DNA from: Ananas comosus
Lineage: Eukaryota > Streptophyta > Magnoliopsida > Poales > Bromeliaceae
Direction of reading: 5' to 3'
DNA length: 64,000 bases
NCBI RefSeq assembly: GCF_001540865.1
Contig: NC_033632.1
Coordinates: 1,086,478 to 1,150,477 of the forward strand
The position numbers and the translations under genes were made by a program. Under the pieces are notes generated by a model. It made no database searches, had not been told where the DNA came from, and saw only the letters and a program-made list of their open reading frames with translations. Numbering within the stretch: the stretch's first letter is position 1; the number at the start of each line of letters is the position of its first letter. This document shows positions 23,018 through 34,333 of this stretch, piece by piece.

Positions 23018-23575
23018 GGTAAACTTCAAATATCCCTCTATAGTTTAAAATGTACCAAGTTAGTCCATGTGATTTCGCACTTTCTCACTTTAGCATCATG
23101 TGGTTTAAAATGTATCAAACTAGTACCCTATGGTTTCATTTTTCTTTTTTTATTATTCATTTCACTAATTTTTTGTCATTATATCGGTAACAAAGTTAAA
23201 ATTAAAGGGTACTAAAGTGAATATTCGATAAATGGGTATCTGAAATTTTTTTGTATATAATTTAACAAAATATTAACAGAGAAAAAAAAAAATAGTGACA
23301 GTTAAAACTAAAAAGTACTAAAGTAAACATTCGATAAATCTAGATAAGGTATCTGAAGTTTTTTGTACATAATTTAACGAAATATTAACAAAAAAATCGA
23401 TGAAAAGAGAAAAATGAAACCACAAGGTACTAAATTAGTAAATTGATGCACCTTAAACCACATGGTACTAAAGTGAGAAAGTGCGAAACCACAGGTACTA
23501 AATTGATAAATTTAAACCGTAGGGTACTAAAGTGAAAAAGTGCAAAACCACGGGGGTGGTATTTGAAGTTTTACC
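23018..23575. mobile_element. MULE-type MITE, 'constant phrase' family
   Basis: Starts GGTAAACTTCAAATATCCC and ends with the complement (GGTATTTGAAGTTTTACC). The inside repeats GTACTAAAGTGAGAAAGTGC and TTTAAACCAC in both orientations. Two relatives are at 38842-39199 and 44232-44585; the latter has a 9-bp target duplication. Confidence 0.7.
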
Positions 23576-23810
23576 AAAAATAAATATAAATATTCATTTC
23601 ATATTAAAATTTAAGCTCATTTTTTAATATATATATATATATATATATCATTTGGCTTTATCTAACTTCTTATAATTAGATTTCAAAAGAGAAATATCTA
23701 AACACACAGCAGTCCATGCATTAATGTCTGTTCCCGTGCTCTTCTGTATATTACCATGCACACCTTGTGCGCTCCTACACGCTTCACACTTCTTTTTTTT
23801 CAACCCCCTC

Positions 23811-23833
23811 TCTCTCTCTCTCTCTCTCTCTCT
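23811..23833 (+). repeat. (CT)n microsatellite in dioxygenase leader
   Basis: About eleven CT units directly upstream of the dioxygenase reading frame. CT-rich leaders are common in plant genes. Confidence 0.85.
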
Positions 23834-23878
23834 TGAGACCACTCTAAATCGATCAGCTTCAATGTATCACCAACTCTA

Positions 23879-26256
23879 GAGGAGTGGCCGGAGCCGATCG
23901 TGCCCGTCCAATCCATATCAGAAAGCGGCATCACCACCGTCCCCGACCGCTACGTCAAGCCGCCGCCGGACCGCCCGGCAGCCGCAGACACCCTCTCCTA
24001 CGCCGACGATACATGGACCCACAACATCCCGACCGTCGACCTCGCCGCCTCCGCGACCTCCGCGGCCGCCGCGGTCTCGGCGGCGTGCCGGGAGTGGGGG
24101 TTCTTCCAAGTGGTGAACCACGGGGTGGGGGAGGGGCGCATGCGGGGGGTCCGGGACGCGTGGGGGGAGTTTTTCAGGCTCCCTGCGGAGCTCAAACGGT
24201 CGTATGCGAACGCGCCGACGACTTACGAAGGGTACGGGAGTCGGCTGGGAACAGAAGTCGGCGCCGAACTCGACTGGGGCGACTACTTCTTCCTAAATTT
24301 GCTTCCCGAGTCGGCGAAGGACTACGCCAAGTGGCCCACTGAGCCCCCTAATTGTCGGTACGTCGCGTGGACCCGGCCTACCACGTCATCTACAGATTAG
24401 GTTCTATTAGAATGCAATTATCACGTACGTACCAGGACGCCGAGAGAGAATATTTAGTACGTCTTATCATTTGTTCATGCACACGCATCTTAAATAACAA
24501 TTAAACGAAGAACTATATCGATCGCACAAAACGTTTTTTTTTTTTTAATATTATTATTACTCCTCCTTTTCATAGGATTATAAAGCTGCATGGACACAAG
24601 GGCTCCTTGTTACTTGCTACTAACTTTTTTATATGTTCGACATACACACTTATTAGATTATCTTGAGGTTAATTTCATGTACATTATTATTACATTTTAG
24701 TGTCTATATATTTTTTTTGCTATGATATAACAGTTTAGATAAAAATTATATGTAAGACCAACAATGAGCCATCTGTGCCGGATGCGAGGCCATCATGAGT
24801 ACGTTCAGGTTCCCCAAGCGGAAAAAAAGAAAAATCATCTATTTCCATAAACTTGCCGTCAATCATGAAGAAAAAAAAATTATGTGTATAAAATATAATA
24901 TAACTAAATTTTTTAATTTGACTATAGTTCTTTAGATGTTAAAAGAGTTTTTTTTTTAGAGATAGGTAGCACGCTACTAGTGTGCTCTCAAGAGATTAAA
25001 AGAGTTGAACTTACTGGTGTTAGAGTATTTCTAAAATAGGTGACTCTCTCAAAAGTGCGACGTCACATTTTCCGATTGGGCCGTAGACCTGGTGTACCGG
25101 AATAATAATAGTTCTAATTAAGTGATAATGAGTTGCTCCTACCAATAATATATACGCAGGGAAATCACCGAGGAGTACGGACGCGAGGTGGTGAAGCTAT
25201 GCGGGGCGCTGCTGAGGTTGCTCTCCATAAGCCTCGGACTCGGCGCCGACTTCTTGGAGAGGTCGTTCGGAGGCGCAGAAGAAGTCGGCGCCGCATGCCT
25301 GCGGGTGAGCTACTACCCGAAATGCCCCCAGCCCGAGCTCACGCTGGGCCTCTCGGCCCACTCCGACCCCGGCGGCCTCACCGTCCTGTCGGCCGATGAC
25401 CGCGTCTTGGGCCTCCAGGTTCGGAAGGCCGGCAGGTGGATCACCGTGCGGCCCCTGCCCGGCGCATTGATCGTTAACGTCGGCGACCAAATTCAGGTTA
25501 GCACATGCATGTCGTTCGATGACTATGGTCTGGAAAGTAATTGTTATTGTTCTCGAGAACATGAAATATTCTGGTACAAACTGAAACAACGGTAAATTTA
25601 TGCTTAGATGTATTCAAGAATATTTTGAAGGATCAATATATTTAGTAGCGTGAGGAATATTAAAAGTCTAAAAAAAATAAAATAATCAACTTATATCTAT
25701 ATATTTTATATAAGACTATTTTATGTAATAATTTATGTAACGCGCCAACTTATCAACGTTCATCCGTTCTAAGACTACTCTAGCACTAGCACGTTTAACT
25801 CTCTTAACCTAAAGAGTCTAATCACCGCGTAAAATATTATAGCCGGATTAAGAGTTTTAGCTCTACTATATCTTATATAGTAGAATTATTTGAGATTTTA
25901 CAATTTATAATATAATATTATATGTAACGATCTGATTTATATTAATATATTTAATTTATTGTTAATTTATTTTATATAATTATGTATTTTATATAATTTT
26001 ATTCATAATATATGTAATGAATAAAACATAATACTAGCAATATCTTTACAATTTTAATTAAAAATACTGTAAGTTTTAATACAAATTTAAAAGAAATATA
26101 TAATATATAAAGAATAATTTGATATATTTGAACTTAATAAAAAATAATATAATAAAATATTAATATATAAATGATAAAACAAATATATAATATACCAAAC
26201 TTAATTAGTTTATATTATATAATAAAATTCAAGTAAAAATATATTATCATAAAGAT

Positions 26257-26287
<31 letters not shown>

Positions 26288-29200
26288 AAATAATGAGAAC
26301 AGCAAAATTGTTTCTAGTTAGAACAATTTTTAATGGATTGTTTCAGAAAATCCACTTAGATCGGAACAACTTATTTCGTCCAACTTTTTCGCCGTGTTTG
26401 AATACAAGTTGGAGGGTGTTCCCTTATTTCAGAGATATCTCTCGAACCAAACATAGCTATAGAGAATTAAAGAGTTTCATCTACCACATTTTAGTATGGA
26501 AGCTCAACCAAATATATATATTCTATCTGTGTAGCGGGTCTGAAATATTTTATTGTTATTGCTTTTTAAGCAAAAATATAAAAAAAATGTTCCATCATTA
26601 CGCATGAACTAGTTTTAGTTAACTCCATATTGTTGTTCAAGGAACTGGATTCTTATCCACTCCCTTGTCCAGGGGAGTTTCTACAATATTTTTATATGCA
26701 CATGTGAGTATGTGACATTATCTCCTACTTAATTTTCTTTTCCCCTTTTCCTATCTTTTTTTTTTTTTTTTCAGAAAATTAATAGAGAAAGATCTATAGA
26801 GTAGTTATCCATTCCTTGTCTCCTTGCTGCATATACATTTCGATGAAGCCCACATGTCTTGTCTTATGGGAGAGTCACAAGATCTTTCCACAAAAATATT
26901 TTCCACAATACCCATCATGGATAAATGATTAGTATAATATGAAATATCAATTTTGAAATTTATTTATTTTACAGTTTTAATTAAATTTATTTGTTAAAAG
27001 AAATGAAGTGAATATTTAATTAAAAGAGGATTTAATTAGTAAGTAGTTCAATTTGTTAGATGCTTATATAAATATAATTATAAACATTTTTTTTTTTTTT
27101 TAGAAAGAGGTAGCACGCTACCTGCTTAATTCATTAAGTCAATGAATTTGGCTACATAGGGTGAGGCAGCCAAGGCCTCAAAAGGGCGAAGAAGCGACCA
27201 GAAAAAGGTTTAAGCAAAAACAAGAAAAAAGAAGAAAAAAGGCAAACCCAGATCCAGACCAATACACCTCCGTTACCTGGCTTTACAATGCTCAGCCCAC
27301 TCTTTTGCCAACATTCCGAAATGATAGGAAGATAAAGAAACGTCAGTGAGTAGATCTCTAAAAATAGCGTTATTCCTATCATGCCAGATTGTCCACCAAG
27401 TGGCCACCAGTAGTGCCTGAGCCTTTCGACCATCGCTCTTTGGACGTCTCTCTAGCAGTCGCTCCCAGACGGTGTTTATATCTTCGTTGAGGGGGTATAC
27501 GAGACACTCTCCAAGATGCACGAAAAGAAGAAACTTGCTAACCACGCATCCTCCAAGCAAATGGTCTACCGTCTCGGGCTCAGCCCTACACAAGAAACAA
27601 ATGTTATATCCTGATCACCCTCTTTTCAGAAGATTGTCCATGGTAGGCAGTCTTTTTCTGAGAGCTGGCCATAAGAAAATTTTTACTTTAGTAGAGATTT
27701 TCAGACTCCAAATGGCCGACATAGCGGCATCCTTGACACCTCCGCACTTGATAATCGAGTACACCGATTTGGTTGTGAATCTATCCCCTGGGTCCCACCT
27801 CCAGCGGAAAATGTCTGGTTGATTTTCCAATCGGAGGTTAGTGAGGGTATTCTTCAGGTCCCTTATGCTCTGCTCACATAAGTGAGAGTTCCGTCTCGCT
27901 CCTCTCAGGATCTTTTTCCACCTCCATTCTAAGGTAGAGAAACAATCACAAACGTGAACCTCCTTAAGGTCGACAATCGCAAATATATCGGGATAGGATG
28001 ACTTCAGGGGCAAGTCCCCGCACCATTTATCTGACCAAAAATCGATGTGACGTCCGTCCCCTAAGCCATAGAATACTCCACTCTTGAAAATTTCCTTCAA
28101 ATTGAGCACACTTCTCCACCAATGTGAGGCACGTCGGAACGATCGACCCTCGGATAAGGGTCACCTGCGGATGTAAAATAGGCTCCTGATCAGCTTGATC
28201 CATGGCAGATCTTGTTCAGTGAGGAAACACTACCACCATTTAGTTAGGAGTGCATCGTTCATGGTACCAAGTCCTTAACACCTAAACCCCCTTCTTTCTT
28301 ACTCATACAGATATTTTTCCAAGCTACCATATATCATCCCCCTGAAAAGCTCGCCCGACCTTTCCAGAAAAAGTTCCTTCACAGCGTCTCCATACGTTTT
28401 AGCACCCATCTTGGAGCTTCGAAAAAAGAGAAGAAGTGCATCGGCAGATTGGAGAGAACCGAATTGATCAAATTTAGTCTCCCCCCTTGAGAGAGGAGTT
28501 TGGCCTGTCACCCGTCGATCTTTCTACGGAATTTATTTAGAACACCAGCCCAATCATTTTTTCTAGGTGCCCTAAAAGTTAAAGGTAGGCCTAGGTACTT
28601 AGTAGGCAACTGTCCAACTTTGCATTGTAGGATATCGGCGAGTCTCTTGGCTTGTCCATCCTTATTCCCCATATAGAACACCTCCATCTTTGCTTTGTTA
28701 ATTTTGATTCCAGAGGCCCACTCAAAAAGGATCTACAAGAATTTAAGATTACGCATATATCTTTTCCTTGCTTCACAAAAGAAGAAAATATCATCAGCAT
28801 ACTGTATTAACAATACAGAGCTATCTGAAGTGGGTCCAACTCCCTTGAGAAAGTTAGACTCCGCAGCTCTGTTAGTCATCCTTGCGAGGCACTCGATTAC
28901 AAGGAGAAGAAGGTAAGAAGATAGAGGATCTCCTTGTCGCACACCTCTTTTAGTTTTGATCCAATTTGTAGGTACTCCGTTAACGAGGATTGCGATTTTA
29001 GTATTACAAACACACTCGCTAACCCATCCGCCATTTATCGTTAAAATCCATCCACCTTAGAACCTTCCTCAAAAAAGACCAGTCGACTTTGTCATAAGCC
29101 TTTTCAAAGTCTATTTTTATGTCGACCTCTTAGACCGCCTCTTTATACCCCCAAGTCACTAGTTCGTTGGTGGTTACAAACCCGTCAGTCAAGAGTCTTC

Positions 29201-30542
29201 CTTTTAAAAACGTCGACTGTGAGGTAGAGATTAGGGCTGGCAAAACCCCTTGTAGCCTATTAGCTAGGACTTTGGAAATGATTTTTTGGATCCTATTCAG
29301 TAAACTAATAGGTCTAAAGTCGTTGGCCCTTACCGCACCTTTTTTTTTCGGGATGAGACAAACGTATGTATAATCCCCGGCACGGGTAGAGAGTCGACCC
29401 TCGTAGAGCTCTTGGAAGATCAGAAAAATGTCGTTCTTGATGACGTCCCAAAAATTTTGGTAGAAGCTCAAAGAAAAGCCATCAGGTCCCAGATTCAAGG
29501 TCAAAAGGGATAGTTAGAAGATCATGGTTGGTGACTTGTCTGGTTTGGAAAAGTATCCCCAACAGAGTGTGCTACATTTGATTCCGGGGCATAGAGATCC
29601 AAAAATTTACCCCGAAAGTAGCGTTTCTTATCCTCTTCCTTAGAAAAACTTATACCTTCGTCTACAATCGTTCCGATCGCATTCGACCGTCTCCTATTAT
29701 TGGCTATCGCAAGGAAGAACTTAGTGTTGCCGTCTCCTTCCCGTAACCATTGTTGTTTGGCGCGGATATTCTACATCCCTTCTTCGTCTAAAAGTACGTT
29801 AGCCAGTCGGGCTTTAAGAGTCTCCCTTCTCTCTTGATCTAATTATTTATAATTAGATCAAGGGCCGGGGAGGTGGACTAAGCACTAAGCAGGGAATTAG
29901 TTGGCTCCTGCTGCAATAAGTTCCACCCACGTGCACCTCCATTATTATTATTATTATTATTATTATTATCACGTGCAAAAAAAAAAGTTCGAGTGGGCTC
30001 ACGACTATCGGGGCTATCGACACGTGGAATGTCCCCAACCAATGGAGAAAAAGTTGTACAGGAACTCCTTTTGTGTACCGCACCTAACCTTACCCTACAC
30101 AACAGGATAAATCGTTACATATATGTACCATATATATTCATTCATGCATTCATGCACTGTTAATTCATTATTCATTTATTTTATCTTCCATATTAGTTTC
30201 TAACACACAATGAAACGATTCATTATAAATAACTTTTTGAGGAAAAATTAAAATGGTCTTTTTTTATTATAAAAAAAAATGTGTTTAATTATATAGGTGA
30301 TAACCAACGGGATTTATAAGAGCGTGGAGCACCGAGTGGTGGTAAATGCAGTGGCGGAGCGGCTTTCCATCGCCGTGTTTTACAACCCTAGAAATGACCT
30401 TCTGATTGGGCCTGCGCCGGAGCTCCTGACACCGGAGCAGCCACCGCTCTACCGTCCCATGACTTACGGTGAGTATCGCATGTTCATCAGGAAGAACGGG
30501 CCCAAAGGCAAGGTGCAGGTCGAGTCGCTTAAGACCGTTTAA
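23879..30542 (+). CDS. JOX: 2-oxoglutarate/Fe(II) dioxygenase, jasmonate-oxygenase type, no ATG
   Basis: Three exons: 23879-24357, 25160-25496, 30297-30542, all GT-AG and in phase; about 353 residues. The order EEWPEPIVPVQSISESG, ACREWGFFQVVNHGV, YEGYGSRLGTE, LDWGDYFFLNLLP, VSYYPKCPQPELTLGLSAHS, GLQVRKAGRWITV and YKSVEHRVVVN follows the JOX family, which hydroxylates jasmonic acid and so lowers jasmonate-Ile signalling. The iron ligands HSD and the distal His (SVEHR) and the 2-oxoglutarate R-x-S (ERLSI) are present, so the catalytic core is intact. Two oddities stand out. The frame is open back to 23837 but contains no ATG; the nearest ATG (23862) is out of frame by one base and hits a stop within six codons. 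Intron 2 is 4.8 kb and holds a LINE. A one-base deletion or sequence error, an upstream exon, or a young pseudogene would all fit. Assignment within 2-ODDs is by similarity recalled. Confidence 0.85.
27088..29848 (-). mobile_element. Decayed L1-type LINE inside dioxygenase intron 2
   Basis: Read on the minus strand it holds ORF2 pieces: WLREGDGNTKFF (about 29,740), GPDGFSLSFYQNFW and RANDFRPISLLN (29,504-29,130), RQGDPLSSYLLL and the catalytic YADD (28,790-28,801), then a zinc-binding RT-C domain (28,109-27,273) ending in TWWTIWHDRNNAIF. Frames shift and stop codons interrupt, so it is dead. The endonuclease domain is missing (5' truncation). The 3' end is AATTAAGCAGGTAGCGTGCT, then ACCTC and an A run. 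No convincing target duplication is visible in the AT-rich flanks. It lies antisense to the host gene. Confidence 0.9.
29941..29970 (+). repeat. (ATT)n microsatellite between two CACGTG motifs
   Basis: Nine to ten ATT units in the dioxygenase intron, flanked by CACGTGCACC on the left and CACGTGCAAA on the right. Confidence 0.85.
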
Positions 30543-30968
30543 TCAATTGATCTTATCGATAAAAATGTAATAAAGGTGCATGGATTGTAGAAGTGCTTCC
30601 TAGCTAAACTATTGTACATATATATTAATATAGTATGATCCTCAGCTATGATCCTCTAATTATGAGATGTGAATAGTACATATTATAGAGTTTTAAATTT
30701 TCGAATTAAATGCTATTCAACCTATCTTTGCTAAATTCTAAGCATCCAAAGATTACAAAGTCTAAAGTATGTATTATTCACGTATTAATGAGAGGATTGT
30801 AGTTGGACTACTCTTTTTAGAATGTAATCTTTTGTTGTTCTACTTTCACTACGTCGACGGTATCAGAGTCGAAATGTAACATCGATCAGTCGATTATGTT
30901 ATAAAGTGTTCGGTTAAGCAACTACTCTGTGTTTTGCTTAAAATTCTTCAATAGTTTTTTTTTTTTTT

Positions 30969-31013
<45 letters not shown>

Positions 31014-32553
31014 CAAAACTATATCTAGAGATGCAGAAATTTAACTAGTTTTTGCTATTGAGTGATTCCCCGGTTCTTTACTAGTCGAATAAAGGGGCAA
31101 TCTACATAGATAAATATAAGATCAAAGGAAAAAAAAGAGTTTTTGTTTTTTTTTTTTTCAATTCCTTATGGAATCAAAGTTGATTCTTAACTCCATAAAA
31201 GAAGTCATTTTGGAGGGATTCAATTTCTCTCGAAATGAGAATTGAAACATGAATTTCTCCATCAAACGCCAACAATTTAAAAAAATGAATTATTTTGATT
31301 ATCCGTTCAAACCTCAAATCTTTTAAACCAAACATATCCTAACTGCATACTCATTATTTACACGAGTGGTAAATATCATGCAAAGATACGAGAATCACTA
31401 ACTAGAGAACATATAAAAGGACAAAATCCATGTAATAAATATGCAATGGTTCTTTCAGGAAGAAGTTTAAAAAACTACCCTTAACCGGGCCATGATTTTT
31501 TGCACAAAAAAGGCGAAAAAATTAGGATTAATTGCATGCAGGTCCCCGCAAATGTAGTAAATTACAAATATATTTTTGTTTCAACTTTCATAAGTTATTG
31601 CTGCAAAAGTACTAATGTTTTCAGATACGTCTCTTTGGTTTGTTACCGTAAGAGAACTGTTTACATTTTCAATTTTGCCATCACAAATATATCCTTTCAA
31701 AAGTTATAACAGTATAATATAAGATAGGTAAAAATATCAAAAATTAATCCGGATAAAGTACTTAATCTATGGTTAACTAAGCTTTTCTAACGGATTCTAA
31801 CGGCAAAGACATATCTAAAAATATTAGAATATTTACAGGAATAACTTATTACTTATGAAAGTTGAACTTTATAGGAATATATCTGTTATTCACTATATTT
31901 GCAAGAACCTGTATACAATTCACCCAAAAAATTATTATAGCAAATTAGCACGGAGACTTTGTAGCCCGGGCTTGAGTCCGGCCCGGCTTTTTACATGCCA
32001 GAGAGCCCATTTTGCTTCTGTTCCGGGCCGGGCCTCTAAAAGCTAGGCCCAATGGAGACTCCTCAACTACATAGTCTATGTCCCCTCTTCTAATTTACCT
32101 GTTAAAAATTAGGTAATTTTAATCAAATAAATTACAATTAAAATTTAATTATACGAATAATATATAAAAAATTACTAAATTTATTTACAAAATTTTAATT
32201 TAACAAACCAGATAATGTAATTTTTTTACCAAAAAATTTCAAAGTAAAAAGCGCATGCACTTGCTTAATTATCCTTTTGGCCACTACCCATCCATCTCCC
32301 TTTTTCTCCTTCGAAAAAGCTCCGAACAAAAATAAATGATCGCGGTGAGCAGCAGCAGTAGCTTCTCTCCACATCTCCGCGTCTTCTCTTCTTCTTCCAC
32401 GCGACCAAAAAAGGTGCTCTCCAGTTTCCCACACATCTCCCTCTAACTCGGCGCCGACTTCTAACGCAAAACTTAGCCTCTCACTTCACAGTCGCCGCCG
32501 ACTTCTAATTGTTTTGTTTTGTTTTTTTTTTTTTCCTCACACTTGCGCTTGAG
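30543..32553. other. Intergenic sequence with 56-bp poly-T
   Basis: Between the dioxygenase stop and the AllA-like start no gene is recognised. A nearly pure T run spans 30957-31012. The part at 32280-32553 just before the AllA-like ATG is C- and T-rich and likely holds that gene's leader and promoter; ACTTCTAAC and ACTTCTAAT lie there within a repeated GCCGACTTCTAA phrase. Confidence 0.45.
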
Positions 32554-33931
32554 ATGGATTCGTCGTCCGTCGAGTCGACGAAGTCGGCGCCGAAGATCGT
32601 GAGTCTAAAAGCCGTCGACGCGACCGCGTCGAGCTTCGCCGACTTCGGCCAGGTCGTCTCCGCCTCCCCCGACGGCGAGTTCGGCCCCCGCGACGCCCAA
32701 TTAGATCTCAGCCGTGGAATCCCCAGGTCGATCGATCGATCTCTACACCACAAGCTTCTGATTCATCAGAGAAATTGCGTGCGCTCTTTGTGTGATCAAA
32801 TCAATTTGTTTTTTTAGCTTATTTTATTAGTAAAATGTATGGACTATCACAATTTTGNATCGCTACTCCTCGCCGTTACAAATATTTTACGAGGTCGAGC
32901 TCAAAGCATGTTCAAGATTACACAATCCTGATAAAGTGATAGGTAAAATTAGAACAAACGATAGAAAAAAGAAGCATGGATTAATGTCCGATATATATAT
33001 ATGTGGACCAAATTGCAATAAACCTTCTTAGATTCTTATCATTGTTTGCTCCATGATCAGCTAAACCCTGCTTCTTTTTTCTATCGTTTGTTCTAATTTT
33101 ACCTATCACTTTATCAGGATTGTGTAATCTTGAACATGCTTTGAGCTCGACCTCGTAAAATATTTGTAACGGCGAGGAGTAGCGATTTTTTATGTTTCGT
33201 TACAACTTTTGTTGTTTTCGTCCTCAACAGGTTCTATATCATGAATCTGAGAGATCGGAAACTGCGGTTCTCGACGATCACCCATCACGCGAGTGTGACT
33301 CAGTGCCTCGGTTCTGTCGGTGGCGGAGAATGGTACCTTGGAGTCGCGAAGCCCTCGATAGTCGATCCGATAAATGTCGAGAATGAGGATGAAAATGGGC
33401 TCGTGAAATCATCTTGCGGCCATTATTATAAACCGCCGCATCCCGACGAAGTACGCGTTTTCCGAGTTGCGGGTCCCAAGTTTCTCAAGCTTAATGCTGG
33501 GACCTGGCATGCCGGCCCACTGTTTAAGTTGACGGAAATGGATTTTTATAACCTGGAGCTAAGCAACACTAATGTGAGCTTCGCAGTTTTTCTTTTCCCC
33601 TTTAGTACGTACGAGCAAAATGTTTGCTCGCTCTTAAAATTTTTTAGATGTTGTGCAAGTTTTTTCTGCTGTTAATTCCAACATCTGTCAGCTAAGATCT
33701 TTGACTTTTATGTTTAAACAGAATCCTCTGATGCATGCTTTCTGATTACATTTCGGCAAACTTAAGAATTGATTACTGACATTCATTTACTTCTTCTTTT
33801 TTTTTCCCCGTAGATTGATCTCTCAGCTAGTTTCTTGTTTTCTGTTCTTCTTATCTTTGCTGCAGGCGGTGGATCACACGACTCACAATTTCCGAAAAGA
33901 AGACGGGGTGGTTTTCCTGATTGAAGATTAG
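32554..33931 (+). CDS. AllA-like ureidoglycolate lyase/hydrolase family protein
   Basis: Three exons: 32554-32726, 33231-33573, 33866-33931, GT-AG with matching phases; 193 residues, the usual size for this plant family. Residues 15-30 (KIVSLKAVDATASSFADFGQ) match the AllA N-terminal pattern. RFYIMNLRDRKLRFSTITHH, SVTQCLGSVGG, WYLGVAKPS and LNAGTWHAGPLF follow; the last is the conserved cupin-like active-site segment. Bacterial AllA splits ureidoglycolate to glyoxylate and urea in purine (allantoin) breakdown. In plants the main ureidoglycolate step is done by an unrelated amidohydrolase, so the role of this homologue is uncertain. Intron 1 contains an N and a perfect inverted repeat that looks like an assembly artefact; the exons are unaffected. 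Confidence 0.88.
32859..33186. repeat. Perfect 118-bp inverted repeat next to an N
   Basis: Left arm 32859-32976 and right arm 33069-33186 are exact reverse complements, separated by 92 bp. The left arm begins immediately after the ambiguous base at 32858. It lies wholly within intron 1 of the AllA-like gene. Confidence 0.93.
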
Positions 33932-34333
33932 AAGCTACGTTTCATGAGGTGCATGTTTCACGGACCCATAACTCGTATTGGAACTATTTTAAACCAGTTA
34001 CCCAGCTTGTTCAGGAATTATAGCTTACTAGCTCATCTACACTTGCTAGTATTTATAATAAAGTGTTTGATTTGTGACATCTGCCAAGAATTTGTTTAAA
34101 GAGAGAAATTTTTTAGATTGATTTCATGTTGTTTTCCTGAGAAGAATGCAATCACTGAAGCAAAAAGGAAGGGTAAACACTAAACATTATTGCAGCTAAA
34201 GAAAGTTGTTTAATATTTAACACTTTCAAAAGGGTATGTGTTTTTTTTTTTCGATTTATTTCATCTCGATAAGCACTCTGATCTATATACAAAAATTGTT
34301 TTCAATTTTATTTACAAGAAAACATCTTTTCTC

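Noticed and set aside
23884..24342. 152-residue Arg/Gly-rich open frame over the dioxygenase exon 1
   Set aside because: Shadow frame of a GC-rich coding exon; the other frame matches the dioxygenase family throughout.
26293..26607. 104-residue open frame in dioxygenase intron 2
   Set aside because: AT-rich, no domain, inside an intron and flanked by an AT microsatellite.
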